This document shows, one piece after another, positions 11,020 to 23,646 of a DNA stretch of 64,000 nucleotides; position 1 is the first letter of the stretch, and every line of letters starts with the position of its first letter. The position numbers and the translations under genes are program-made. Source of the DNA: Oscheius onirici. Taxonomy: Eukaryota > Nematoda > Chromadorea > Rhabditida > Rhabditidae. The notes beneath the pieces were generated by a model. It was not told where the DNA came from. It was given only the letters and a program-made list of their open reading frames with translations, and did not search any database. The DNA lies in contig OW051468.1 of the NCBI GenBank assembly GCA_932521025.1, forward strand, positions 7,502,064 to 7,566,063, written 5' to 3'.

Positions 11020-14000
11020 ATGCGGCCGTTGTGGAGCCTCGTCCAACTTTTTCTCCTACTTCCCCTCGTGGTATATTGTGTCACAAGAGAGCAAGCGGCT
11101 CTGATAGATGGTGAGTCGAGTTGTAACACCAGGGGCCCATTAGCACTACATGGCCACACGAACAGCTGACACAAACACACTTCACTTAATTGGTAGACCA
11201 TCTGTTTTTGTATTGAAAAGGGGGATGACTGCTCTTTTACGATTTTAGGCGTCTATAACCTGCTCATTATTAGAAGCGTCCCAAAACATGAGTGTTCTCT
11301 AAAACACTATTTTTGTAGTCAATTTTCAGCGCACGTGGAGTTTTATGAGACGGTTATAGTAATTTTGGGACGTTAATAACCAGCATTGCACAAATGAAAT
11401 AAAGTAAGAGTGACTTTCTCCGGATCGCGTGTGTAAATTCTCGTTTTCGCAGCGCGTCGTCTTCTCCGAAGGAGCGGTGAGTTGCCATGGGAAACTTTCT
11501 CTCTGCATGGCTTATCCCCATTTTGCCTCATTCGCTTTGCGGGAAAACAAGCCGAGAGCATGGAGTGGTTTCTATATTTGGAGAATTCAGTTTCAGAGAT
11601 CCTGGATGAGTCGCTTCGAGCCAATCGAGTACAGGCCTGCGACGGAGAGAGGATAACTCTGCACTGTCCCCGGAACACGCACATCTTTGTCGGAACGGGC
11701 TTTTATGGTCGCGTGGTACCGGAGTCACAGCTCTGTCCAAGTCGGCTGACCACCGCCGGCCGGAAAGAATACGATGCCAGCTGCGATGTAATCCAAGCCA
11801 AAACGGTGAGAGTTTACAACCGGTGGGCCATAAGTCATTCGGGACATCCTTCAAAATTTACGTGCTCTTCGACAACAACTGCGCAACAGAACCGACCACC
11901 GAAAAAAGTCTGAGTCAGAGGGGCTGACCGCTTTTGTCTTTTTGTCACGGCGAGAAGAATAGACCTAGAAGCTTCTGTTTTGAACTTGGCGGGCCGAAAG
12001 AAAAGATTGGCAAAGATCTTGATGGATTATCCATCATTCACGTTTAGCGACTATGATATCTGTCTGTCGAGTTCGGGTGCGAAACGAGAAGGCCAGCTGT
12101 CTGAGACACTCACACCTGGCACGCGAGAGTTGCGCAAATCTTCTGAATAGATTGCGAGAATCTTTTGAAAGGATTAAGCCCGATTCAGAGATTGTCCGAG
12201 CTGTGTGACAAGAAGAGAAAGTGTCAAGTGACAGTCGAAGCAGAGACGTTCGAAGGAGACCCCTGTCCCACCACTTCGAAATATCTTCAGATGACCTACA
12301 AGTGTCGACCAGGTATAGTCTTCGTAACAATGATTTCGTGACGGGACCCATCAGGATACTCAGATTTAGATTTTTGGTTGACTGAGTATCCAATTGTATG
12401 GTTTCAAACCAAATAAATTTCAGTCTCGTTCGAAAGTGAGACGTTCTGTTCTGGAGGAGATATGACTCTCAAATGTCGAGACGGCCGTCGTCTGGCCATT
12501 TACTCTGCCTCCTTTGGTCGCAGTCCCCGACATCCGACTCCAAGCTGTTCGTCGCCTGTGGCCACAACAAGAGGTTCTTTTTTGTTCTGACCGCCCTCTC
12601 TGTGACTCAGAGAAGGAACACGCGATGAGCGGACGCAATTAGTCCGTCCGATAATGAAATGAAACGAGAGGTCATCCCCTCTGCTGACAGCCCCTCAGAT
12701 TCCTGCAAGTGATAGGGTGTAGTTCTGATGGACAAAAAGTGCCGACCCTTTCGGCAGTCCATTCATAGCGGACAGCTTACGGAAGAGAGGATTAATCCCC
12801 CAATTGTGGCAGCGCCACTATACGAACTTTTCCAGACTGCCAACTTGACGTTCTCCCGCAGGTTTTGTCAGCTTGTCATGGCAAATCCGAATGTACTCTT
12901 CCTGTGACCGAGAGAGAATTAGGAAGACCGCCGTGTGCTGAAGGAGTGGTACCCGTTCTGAACATTCTCTTCATGTGTGGTTCGTTTTACGAGCGGAGCA
13001 AATTAGTCATTTCGCAAGTAGACGGATATCTTTCGGCGCGCGGCGTCTCTCTTCGGTCCCTCAGGAAAACAACCAATTTCAGTGAACGAGGAGATCTTCT
13101 CCGAGGAGGCTGTCAACGGGGATCTGCCTGCCTTGGAAAAGTACCAGAAAGAGATGAAGACGAGACAGGAAACTACCTGGGAAAGACTGTCAGAGAGGCC
13201 GGATGCTGTCGAGAGGTCGGAGGAGAAACCCTCTCCGAAGATTATCGCCCCGGTAGTGGAAGAACAGAAACCGAGTAATGATGCCGGATACATTTCTGAA
13301 GAGGAATGGAGCATGAGGAACATTGAGGAGGAGGGACAGGAGACAGAACCTGTAACCGCCAACGTGATCGGAATTGGACACGACGTGTTCATGGTCGCTC
13401 AGTTCTTCAAAGAAAACAAAGAGAAGCTGCTGATATGCGTCTCTCTTTCCGTCATCTTTGCCTTTATTCTCCTGACTGCTGCTTGTATTCTTCGTCACTG
13501 TATCAAGAAGTCGGAGGAGAAGAAACCTAGATACTCTATTGAAAGGAGTCGTCTTCTGGCTGCCAATAACAGTCCTTGTGAGTTAATCAACAGAAAAAGA
13601 ACGTGTTACGAAATGGTCTGTTCACAAATAAGAGGGATTTCCGTAGCTTTTCCGATTTAGCACTGAAAATTTTAAGAAGCAAAGTTTGCGTCTAGGTAAT
13701 CCTTTCTTTTGCAAAATGCGACAAACTTTTCCACTGTTCTTTGGTTCTTTCCGTCCCAGCAACCTAATACCCGTTTACAAGCTACCAAAGATCCACTAGA
13801 CTGGAGCAATATTTCACTAACTGATTTATTCCAAAACTGACTAATTACCTTCGTTGTTTTAAAGATTCTTTTCCGAAACAAAGCGAAAACAACTTTCAAC
13901 GGAAATTTACCTTCCTTCATTGTTGCCAATTAGGGCTTCACAATCAGACACACTAGCACACAATTGGGAGAAAATAGATTCGAATTTTAGCTGCGTATAT

Positions 14001-14277
14001 TAGGGAATTGTTAGCTGAGTATCCAATTTTTGTGTCAGTAATGGATCTCGGAGTGAACAACTATCGAATTACTGTAATCTCTCTCCATTTTGAACAGATT
14101 GTAGACGTTGATCCAGAAGAAGGGATCGAAGTTATAGAATGTTTAGAAATCATAATCTACCTTTCAGATTCGGTTCTTGGTGGACCCTGTTCTTCGACCG
14201 ATCTCGGAGATCTTGACGACCGTCTCTTTCGCTATTCCGTCACAACTCCTCCTCGATCCAGTCACTACGACTTCTAG
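11020..14277 (+). CDS. eva-1: EVA-1-like receptor with two SUEL lectin domains
   Basis: Seven exons (11020-11110, 11591-11805, 12189-12311/12, 12424-12573, 12836-12979, 13083-13577, 14168-14277) encode about 442 aa. A signal peptide (LWSLVQLFLLLPLVVYCVT) is followed by two galactose-binding SUEL lectin domains. The first spans ACDGERITLHCPRNTHI, FYGRVVPESQLCP and CDKKRKCQVTVEAETF. The second spans FCSGGDMTLKCRDGRRL and LSACHGKSECTLPV. An acidic juxtamembrane stretch, one membrane helix (LLICVSLSVIFAFILLTAAC) and a cytosolic tail ending SSHYDF follow. In C. elegans EVA-1 is an axon-guidance co-receptor acting with SAX-3/Robo and UNC-40; that role is inferred here. Exon 2 has tandem acceptors six bases apart that both keep frame (Val-Ser present or absent). 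Intron 1 is about 480 nt. Confidence 0.9.
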
Positions 14278-14368
14278 CAGTCCATTCCCCCAGTCACCTC
14301 ATTCTGTGATCTTTTTCCAATACCGGTACGTATTCCCCTTCTTCCGCTCACTTTACCCTCTTCTATTC

Positions 14369-14374
14369 AATAAA
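14369..14374 (+). terminator. Polyadenylation signal for eva-1
   Basis: AATAAA about 90 nt past the eva-1 stop, in the gap before the convergent convertase gene. Confidence 0.5.
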
Positions 14375-14542
14375 CGGTGAATATGTCTTAGCCATCTGGC
14401 TCTCTCTACAAGCCCTCAATTAGCCTCGTCTCTTTGCGACTACGCTAATTAGTCAACACGACAATTGCCGGAGGGCGCTTTCCGCCACGACGGAAGTCAT
14501 TCGATCCCGGCGTTCCACTCGACTAATTCGGCAACAAGATCT

Positions 14543-17106
14543 TTATGTCGACGTTCCATGAATGTGAAGAGTCATTTTTGTGAGATGTCCACCTGTGGTC
14601 CTTCCGGTGTCTATGACTCGTACCATCCAGTTACCAGAAGCCTTCTCTCCCCAGTTGTGCAAAGAGACAAAAGTCCAATTGGTGAGACCGTCCGATGAGT
14701 CGTCGTTTCTACGTGGTCGCATCATTTGGGTACTGGTACCGGAAAAACAGTGCTTCCGGTTATTTTTAAAAGAAAGGTACCTGCTGGAGAGACGAGCTCA
14801 ATCTGCACGTCGCCTCGTCTTGAATGAGACAAGCTGACTACCAACTGAACTCTTTCTATTGCAGTGACAGTCTTACAATCGACTTTCACAGTCGTCTCCA
14901 GAGGTCTGTATAATGAAAAGGATCTGAATATTGCATCTTTCGAGGAAACCCGTAAATTTACCCATTATTCACTTCCTGAGAGCAAGTGTTCTCCACGGAG
15001 ACTGGCTTCCAAGACGCTGCCATTGATAGCAGTTTGTCTCTGTTCAAAGCACCGAAACCAAAATATCTGAGACAGAAACTTCGAGTCACTTTTACTCACA
15101 ACTACCTGGAAACATAGAGTCCTGCTCCATTCTTTTGCCATTCTTCAGGATTGAGACGGACGAGATCGTCAGATTGACTACTGTGGACGAGAAGATGTTG
15201 GACGTCTCTTTGGGTCAACTCGGGACTGAATTTGTTGAATTTTGTATCAGAAGAAGACTCACTTGGCTTCAAGAAGAAGGGCAAGAATGCCTGCTGCAAA
15301 CGGAGCAGCTGCCGAAGATCCGGAGAACTTGGAATAGCCGCCTCCGACCTCTGTTGTCCACTTGAAATGAGTACTTTAGATATTTTTTAAAGTACTAACT
15401 CTTGAAGCCGAATCAGATGAAACGGAGGCTATGACAGCTGGACATCCTTCGGCATACCATTCGGGTTTTCCATTTGATCCAACCACTCCGAAAGTCAGCT
15501 GAAAGTTCTACGAGTTCTATGACATTCAGAAAAGATCTTTTCCAATTGGTTTAGGAGATTTTAGTAGTAATTAGCAAAAATTGAAAACTAGGCAAAGACA
15601 CAAAGCTTTAACTCAAGTTTGCCTGCGTAAATTCAAAACTGGGTATCCGACGTGTCCATGGAGCAACTGGACCGAAAACCAATTTTACCTAAGCTAGTGA
15701 TGTCTGTTACACGTGTCAAATTTATCCGGGATAACCTTTCGAAAATGTATGTGGCCCTTTGAAAAAGATTCTTGACAAATCTGGCTGAAGTTAGAGTTAG
15801 ACTAGACACCCCATGTAAAGAGATAACTGAAAAAAACATTGAAAGTCCAAAAGGAAGGAAATTGAAGTCGTACAGAAGGAGCGTTAGAGACTGTTTGGAT
15901 TACATTCTTTGCTCGCTTATTTTCAAACAAACTATAACGTACCGTATATTTGTGACTGGCATATCCATCCATAGCGCAATCGTCTCCTTCCAATCCGCCA
16001 TTTCCACTGGCCCAGACGTACAGAGATCCCTTGTCTCTTCGTCCTTGAGTCGCTCCCCTTTCTAGAGCCATCGAAGCGAGTCTTCTCGGTGCTTCCAGCG
16101 ATTTCCCATCGTCCCGGGGACCCCAGCTAACACTGTAGACGTCAATTTCTTTGTGATGATATGCAAGAGCATCGCCTTCCTGAATATCGTTGATTGACTC
16201 GGTCGAGCCGAGCATCTTCAGAGCAGCAAGAGAGACCTCTGGAGACACTCCGGTTCCGAACGAGGACGGAGACATTGCCACGACTCCGGCACAATGTGTT
16301 CCGTGACTGGAAGGGATACAAAACTGGGCGTATTTCCTCACTTGTTATCGAGAGAGTCGTCGGGAAGAGGATCACTCGAATCCGTCACAAAATTGAAGGA
16401 ATGTTCTGGAGAGTAAGATTTGGCGAGTGAGGGATGTGTGTAGTCCATTCCATCATCCTGTAAACTCTTGTTCTGCAAGCAGTTTGTCTCTTTACCAATA
16501 TGGCCACGACGACTCCCTTTCCTGAGACCTTATTCACTAGACTGGATGAGCTGTTCTGTGACTTGTTTCTCGAGAACAACCATCTCTTTTCCCTGATGAA
16601 GGAGGTGACAGGTTCGGCCCAGTTGATCCGTCTATTGGTCACAATCTCGGCTACTATTTCATCGAGAGACCTTTTTCTTCGTTGAGGCAGTTGTTCAGCC
16701 ACGAAAATGTTTGGGAACGAGTGAAGCTGAAAAACGAATACCGTTATTGTCTCGACCTTTTTCGTGTGGAAGACGCGCTTTTACAAAACTTTAGTGTTTT
16801 GCAAAGTCGTAGCCAAAATCAATATCTACAACTTTGCAGAATATCAAAAAGCATAAAAATGCTGCTTTGGACACGAAAAAGTAGCAGACGAAATTCGTAT
16901 TGTTCAAAGTGGTACTCGTCGTAGCAGGCGATAGCCGTGGTGATCAGCAACTTGTCTGGCAGAGGAGACTTCTTCCTCGTCCATCTCCAAAAGGAACAAT
17001 TTACGTCCGTCATCTGCCTGAAGAAGTGACTAATTTCGGCAATTTGACTGGTTACCAAGACGTGGGCGAAGAGAATCGCGAGGAGTGTAAGTAAGGCGCG
17101 ACGCAT
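14543..17106 (-). CDS. Kexin/furin-family proprotein convertase
   Basis: Exon 1 encodes a signal peptide (MRRALLTLLAILFAHVL); a 38-nt intron follows. The prodomain contains ARQVADHHGYRLLRR and ends at the basic autocleavage site QRRKRSLDE. The S8 catalytic triad is present: Asp in ILDDGMDYTHP, His in HGTHCAG and Ser in SGSSAAAP. The oxyanion-hole Asn lies in ASGNGG. A full P domain follows (SRRGDVQIELVSPAG, SLHNWGEKASGNW, KMTLHIHGTST), and the protein stops right there, with no Cys-rich, amphipathic or membrane tail. It should be a soluble secretory-pathway protease cutting after dibasic sites. The usual GTSAAAP serine motif is GSSAAAP here. It starts 130 nt downstream of the doublecortin-PLAT gene on the same strand. 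I cannot place it as AEX-5, EGL-3, KPC-1 or BLI-4 type. Confidence 0.9.
16795..16853. repeat. Short hairpin repeat, copy 3, in convertase intron
   Basis: TGTTTTGCAAAGTCGTAG ... CTACAACTTTGCAGAATA is an inverted repeat of the same family as 3217-3268 and 36121-36172. It lies in the second intron of the convertase gene. Confidence 0.65.
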
Positions 17107-17236
17107 AGTGATAAGAGCAGATAACTGGGCGCTAAATTTTTATCGAATTCACGACAACAATGACGTCGAGACTCTCACATTCCACACGAAAGGAGAATAG
17201 AATTCGTATAATTTATTAGCACACATTTGAGCAAGT

Positions 17237-20200
17237 TTAGAGTTCCCGTAGCTCCAGCCTCGTCTTCGTTTTAGGCTTTTTCAAGGTCCTGAAACTATTG
17301 GTTTTGATTAAAATATGTCTCGTGTACTGAGGAGAAGTGCTAAAGTCAACTCCGACATCTGTCTGAGTGACAATTATGTCGAAGGTCCATCGAGAATGGC
17401 TGTCGCCCTCGTACATGACCTCGATCGCTTCAATCTCTCCCATATTGACTCCATCCAATTCAAATTGTTCTTGCTGAAAGAAGGGGTTATAGTTTGTGGC
17501 TAATGCGATTGACCGACGAGGTGGGACTAGGAAAAAGAAGATTCATCGGAACATGATTAGAGGGACAGAATGACCTGATTGTGAGTAACTGGTCAAAAAT
17601 AAATTGCTAACGAGTCAGGAACTTTGTAAGTTTTTGATGAAGTTGTTGTCTTGTTTTGTTATTTTCAAATAAAAACCAATTAGTCAGTTTGGTGATTACA
17701 TGGTTAGAGGAACTTTGCTAGTTGTGCTCTGTTGTGGTAAATTCATGATGCGAAGGGACAGTGGGAGAGGTTGTGAGTTTTCAGCCTTGAAAGGACAATG
17801 GGAACCGTGTATAGCTGATCAATGTGCAGTGTTAGTTTCCTCACCCCTTCGACTACCGCCGTCTCGCTGATATTTCTCATTCCATTCTCAGAATCCGTTC
17901 CGATTAAGTTAATTCTGGGAAGGACCTTTCCTTCAACCTGGTGTGTTCTCACTTTGACCATGTAGTATGAGGCTGGAAAAGTGTTAGATCCTGAAGATTC
18001 TTGGCTTACTCTTCTTTGGAGGAATGTCGGGAAGAACAGTCGCATACTCACTGACCATGTTGGAAGTGAATTCTGTTCCCAGATTCGGGAAATGCATCTC
18101 GACGTTCGTCAGACTATTTCTCAGTTTCATTTTGAAAATGGAGAAGGTGGAATGGTCTGGCAGTTTCCCAATGTCTATCCGAACCTTGTCCACCAGCGAA
18201 AGTTTCGATTTGTTCATGACAAATTTGAGAATCTCCTCCTCGGTGTGGTCAAGAGACATGTGCTCTGTTTCGAAGCCGCTGACCAGCCACACATCCGGTA
18301 CTTTGGTTCCCTGGGATTTGATCATTCAGATTCTGTAAAAGGCTTACATGGACAGACATGGTCAGCTCCCAGTCGCCGTCTCCTTTGGGCACAACTTCCT
18401 TCTTATTCCGAGTCGTCAGTCCTTCCATGCCTGAGACTGAATCACTTAATGGCTATCCAAAAAACACAGAAAACATGACAGATCAGGCCTTACAAACCGA
18501 TCACTTAAAGGATGAAACGTACCGGTGATTTGCAGCGTCTTAAAGTAGGGCTGTGTCTCGTCCAGCTCCACAATCTTGTTCTGACTGAGCACATAGCGGT
18601 ACGGACAGTGAAGTGACTCTCTCACAAAGGCAGTCACTCCAATAAGCTGAAAACGACCTATCATTGACTGAAAATTTATGCTAACCCAGTCAGCTACAGA
18701 AACTCCAGGCGAGTAGAAATCCCAAATGTCTTGAAGGACGGACATTCCCTCCAGAATGGCTTTGCCTTCTTCGTGGAATGTTCCAATCAGTTTCAGCTTT
18801 CTAATGGCTCCCATGAAGACGCACTCCACTTTGAAGGAAAATTCCTGAAAAAATTCTGAAACAAGACCAGAAAGTTATTACCTTCTTGGTCTCGTTATAG
18901 AACAGCGGGAAAGTGCCGCTATCCCATTCGCCGTGCAGCTCTCCGAGAATCTGATTGTCCACGAGCATTTCTATTTTTGTCTCAAAACTGGCTGCCGAGA
19001 TCTTGCCGTCGTACGTGATCACTGTGGATTAAGTTGGAAGGAATGCAGTTCTACAAACCTGGCAGAATGGAACCGCTCGGACGGAAGACGGAGACTTCCC
19101 GGAATGACTGCCACTTTTTCTTCGCTCCGGCAACTTTTAGCCACTTTTCGACCCTCAACAAGATTCGTTCTTCCGTGTCCATGTCCATCAACTCGACATA
19201 GTCCAGATAGTAGTTTGGCTGATCTCCTGCCCCGTCAATCTCGAAGCGCACCTTGACCAGATCTCCAATCGATCCGAAATCGACCTGGAACTACGGTAGA
19301 AATGTGCTGACTAGGCAGCTTACCTGTATTAGGGTCTTGTCCGGAACTTTCCGCATAGTACTATCGTTTTCGACCTTGACAACTGAACTGCCGTTCGTTC
19401 CGTAGCCTGAAAGGATAGAGTAGAAAGCATTCACTCAAAAATACCGTAAATGAGCAGATTGGAACTGGTTCCGCCCTGTCCTTCCATTGTACCGTTGTGG
19501 ACAATGAACTGCCATCTACCGACTGAAATATTCCCACTTTATTTATTCTCGTTTACATTTTATATATTCTCGTCTCGACTCACAAGACTCATACTCGGCA
19601 GGATTACTGTCCATGAAGTAGACGGCAGCCATGGGGGCGGATCTCTCAATTTTACCGTCCACCTGACCACTGTCCAGCCACTTCCTGACTACGAAGAGAA
19701 ACTGCCGTCCATCGGCTGTATTCTCGGTTATGGTCACATGTTCGATGAATGTTCCTGCTCCGTATCCCTTCTGTTCATGGCCGATGACAATCTTCTGGAG
19801 TGTTCCCAACGGATCGCAGTTTACGTAGAAAAGATCGACCTGGTTTTGCCGGAAACGGGGAGCACTGTCCTGTAACCAGTTGGTATCCTGGACGGATAAG
19901 ACACGTTCGGGACAAGGGCTTGAAGGCACGCCCGCGGAAAGAAAGACCAGAATTGTTCACCGGGTCTGGCCGGATACGTGCTAGCGAACAGGAGTTTTAC
20001 AGAAGAGCTTGACGCACATTTTGAACGGTATGCCTCGGCTCTCAAAATAGGTACCAAGGTTTGGGCCTTACTGGCACGGATCCGGTGAACAACCATAAAA
20101 AAGACAAAGAGACAAGACAGCGGACAACGTGATTCCAAGCCCAACATTACTTACCTCATGAGTCAGGTCAATTCTTTTGCTAATTCCATCTCGACCGTGA

Positions 20201-23200
20201 ATGAAAATGTAAAGGTCTGTAGTAGTGTCAGCACCCCATCGGTTGCCAATTGTAACAGCGATCGTATAGTACGTATCCGTTGGAATTGAATCGAAGGGAG
20301 TAGCTGCTCGCAGCTCCTCCACGTCCTCGCTCACATCCATCGGTTCAATTATTTCTCCCGGATTTATCATCTGCTTCTCGTCTACGGCGAAATTCACTGA
20401 ACGTAGACGTTTATGAAGAGAACAGGCCACGTACCACGTTTCAGCTTTTTCCTCGTGTTGAAACCTCGGAAAGCTGCTTGAATCTTCACTGCCGCGAGAG
20501 CTCTCTCATCATCGTCATCATCCGAAGGCAGAATATCTTCTCTCTGACTGCCAATTGTGTTCTGCCGATGGAATGCGCTCTCGCTCTCGTATTCTTCTTC
20601 ATGATTCTTCTTCGATGGCTCTTGATCACTTTCACTCGACCCCTAAACTTGTTAGATACGCTAAAAGTCGTTCTCTTACATCTCTAGAAGGCAGGATTCG
20701 CTCCTCTTGACTATCAGCTGTTCCAGGATTTGAAGGTAACAATTCTTCGTGTTGACTTTCTGCCGTTCCTGGTTTAGACGGCAGCTCGTTTTCTCTCTGA
20801 CTACAAGCCGTTCCCGGCTTTGAAGGCAGTTCTTCTTCCTCCTGACTACAAGTTGTTCCCGGTCTTGAACGCAACACTTCCTCTCGTTGACTGCCTCTTG
20901 TCGACTCTCGTGAAAGCAGATTGTCTTCCCGTTGACTTCTTCCAGTGCTCTGTCTACTTTTAACTCTTCCAGACTCTTTTCTCGAATGCCTCCCGGATCC
21001 CGGATGACTATCACTCGGCAGTACTATAATTCCACTGAATCTTCCGTCTGAGTCAAACTCACTCATGTCCTCGTCATCATGATAATCAGAATGTTCGTGA
21101 ACTTCATCTTCCGTCTTGTCGCTATGAATCGAAATCTTATGGGGTGGTTCATCCTTGTCATTGTACTGAATAAATATTATTTTTGGTCTTGACCACCAGA
21201 CAAACCGAAGTAGAGGGAACAGTCTCAAATTCTGGATAATCACTGCTATTCCTGTCGTCTTCAATCTTGCCACTTGTTCCATAACTGCTTATTGAGTTGG
21301 CCTGAACATTTGATATTTTATGCTCTGTTCGAGAAGAGGAGGTTGTTACCGTAACCCGTTTGTTCGTGGGGAGACCGGTATAATGTAAAATACTCAGAAT
21401 CTCGAGTGAGTATCCTTTACATGATATACCGGTCTCGCGACGAAATTAATGGGTTACGGTAATGATCTTATTGAACAGATCATAGACAGCTGAATTCTCA
21501 CCTTTCCCGAATCGCCTTCATCTGGCAGAGATGAGACTGTCTTTCTCCCCACTGGCAGTGCTGTGATTTGTCTACTTAATTGCCAACCAACATTACTCAC
21601 GTGGCAAAACCGACATTCTTTTCTTCACAGCCCCAGTAGTTTTCCTAGTATTTCTTCGGAAACTCGTGTCAAGTCTTCTCGGCTTCTCAATCCCGTTCTC
21701 TGTCGAGCCGGCTGACGTCAACGAATCTGATTCCCTCTCTATCCCATCACGTCACCTCCTTACCTGTTTTTATTCCCTTTGGCGCATATCGATTCGGATT
21801 TATGGATGGCAATTGGACGGCTTCGCGCAGAGTCGGACGCTCATTGCGAGGACAGGCGATAATCTTTGGCGGGATGAGATTCAGCATTTCCGGTACGGTA
21901 CTGATTCGAATTCCTTCGGCAGTGAAGACGCGGTAGATGGCCACTTCTAGACCTTCACTGACCTCAGCCAGCAGCTGTTCAAACGAGGGAAGTCGTAGTG
22001 GATTGAGCAGAGTCCGATAGAAGCGACTTTTGCCGTTCAGAACGAAGAAAATCTGGAAAAAGGAGCAAATTAAATTAGACTACGATTAGAGATGTTTGTT
22101 GTAGCACAAGTCACGAAAAAGTACTACATTAACTCCGTGCTGATGAAGAGGCATTTCCTCGACCGTTGGAAGAGGCTGGCGAAGACATTTCCGCACCTTT
22201 GGCATCCTGCAAAAGATAGAAATAGTACCTGTTTCGAAACAACGACGCTGCCCAAACCGAGATTGCGATGAAGTCTCATCTTCTGGGTCAGGGAGGGCGA
22301 CGTCGGAACCTGAAACATACCTGACTTGAGACGCGAACTGCTCTGTCGTAGGGTACCCGGGGATTATGGGGGGATTAACTGACTCAGGTACCCGGAGGAC
22401 ACAGAAGAAAACTTTGTTTTCCGAATTACCCCTGTGACTGAAAAGTGCAGACTGGAAAAGGGAAGAAAACTTACTGTACCGCCGTGACAGTACGGACAGG
22501 CATCGGATTGAAGCATTCCTCATGGTCTATTTGAATCGATCCATTTTGGAAAAGAGTAATGAGTGAGCCTTTTTCCGGGAGAGCCGAGACCAAAAACAAG
22601 TCTACACAAGTGAGCGCCGCGATCGTAGTCTATTACTAATTGAGGCTGGGGGAATGAAATCAGAATTCTCAGAGGGGAACTGGGAGAATACCGGATGGAC
22701 AGAATAAACATTAGACAAAGATTAGACAAAGACACGTCATACCCAGAATGACTGTCCACCGGCACGCTCCCGGTTCAGTGGATTGGCTTCGGCATTGAAA
22801 CGAGCCTTTTTCAGTCGTTCCAAAGCAGATAGATTGATTCCGCGAGAGAAGCGAGACGACGAGGCCACGTATCTGAAAAAACCACGGTATTGTGTACAGG
22901 CTCCAGACTCACTTTCCAAGATGTTCCAGTTGTCCGATGTCCTCAATGGGCGTCTTGCCCATCGGCGTGGTTAGCCGACGGACTCCAAAAGGCATCTGAA
23001 AAATGCAATTAGTGATATCAGTTGCGCATGTGATTATGCGAACAACCCACCTTTTTGTCTTTTTTTCTGTTTCTAAGCGAGGGCATACCCCCTTTGAAAT
23101 AGGCTCCGCTTAGAACTGGATAACTACTCAAACACTGATTTCTAGCTGCGTTTCGAGCACTCGCTTGAGACCCATTTGAGCTCATGGTTACGCAAGCGAA

Positions 23201-23646
23201 TAAAAATGGTTACTGTACTATTGTCTTCTTTCTGAACCCACCAAACTTATCCGTCCGCTTAAGTATGAACTCTTGCAGGATAGAACCAGGCTTATTCAGA
23301 CCTCAGTCCTACTTACCGTAAGAATAATAGGTACGGTAATAAAGAGTTCCAACAGATAAGAAATAAATGGTTCCTAACCTGTATGTTCTTGTTCAAGTCG
23401 TCGAGTAAACTGTCCATGTTCCGATACCGACTTTTCGAGACCGGCACACGGACTCCCTAAAACATCAATAGTTGACCAGAGAAGACTATTCTGTACCGTA
23501 AAGTACTCATCTCCTTCCTTGTAAAAGAAGACAGTCTTTGCCGAATAGGGACGAAGAAATTGTCGCTGGTTGTTGTCGTAGGTTCGTATCATGCCGTTCC
23601 TCGGCTGAATGGGCACATTTGGCAGAGTCCACTGTCTGCTGCTCAT
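17237..23646 (-). CDS. Doublecortin-IQ-PLAT multidomain protein
   Basis: A single large multi-exon gene whose splice phases I could follow from the DCX exons into the first PLAT exon. It starts MSSRQWTLPNVPIQPRNG after TTTCAG. DCX domain 1 includes KTVFFYKEGDEYF, VPVSKSRYRNMDSLLDDL and YVASSSRFSRGIN. DCX domain 2 includes IFFVLNGKSRFYRTLL, LPSFEQLLAEVSEGL and PKIIACPRNERP. A basic/Ser linker, an acidic region, a run of degenerate repeats and an IQ motif (AVKIQAAFRGFNTRKKLKR, near 20460) follow. The C-terminal half is PLAT/LH2-like: TDTYYTIAVTIGNRWGADTT, RIDLTHE, QVDFGSIGDLVKVRFEIDG, YYLDYVELMDMDTEERILL. It stops RLELREL at 17237. DCX domains bind tubulin, IQ motifs bind calmodulin, and PLAT domains bind lipids or proteins. 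Each half resembles a known type (RP1/DCDC2-like and LOXHD1-like). Exons between 17500 and 18450 are less certain. Confidence 0.8.
20690..20960 (-). repeat. Tandem 17-18-residue repeats in the doublecortin-PLAT protein
   Basis: At least five degenerate copies of a unit of the form S-x-R/K/N-P-G-T-x-x-S-Q-x-E-E/N-x-L-P/R (for example SKPGTACSQRENELPSKPGT). They are charged and low complexity, so they probably form an extended linker between the DCX and IQ/PLAT parts. A lone degenerate copy (TIGSQREDILPS) recurs near 20540 after a short intron. Confidence 0.75.
21346..21462. mobile_element. Foldback/MITE-like element in an intron
   Basis: About 117 bp whose two arms are imperfect inverted repeats. 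The left arm starts TTACCGTAACCCGTTTGTTC and contains GAGACCGGTATA; the right arm ends GGGTTACGGTAA and contains TATACCGGTCTC. It lies in an intron of the doublecortin-PLAT gene. Decayed copies of the arm appear at about 157 and 282. I see no coding capacity and no clear target duplication. Confidence 0.6.
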
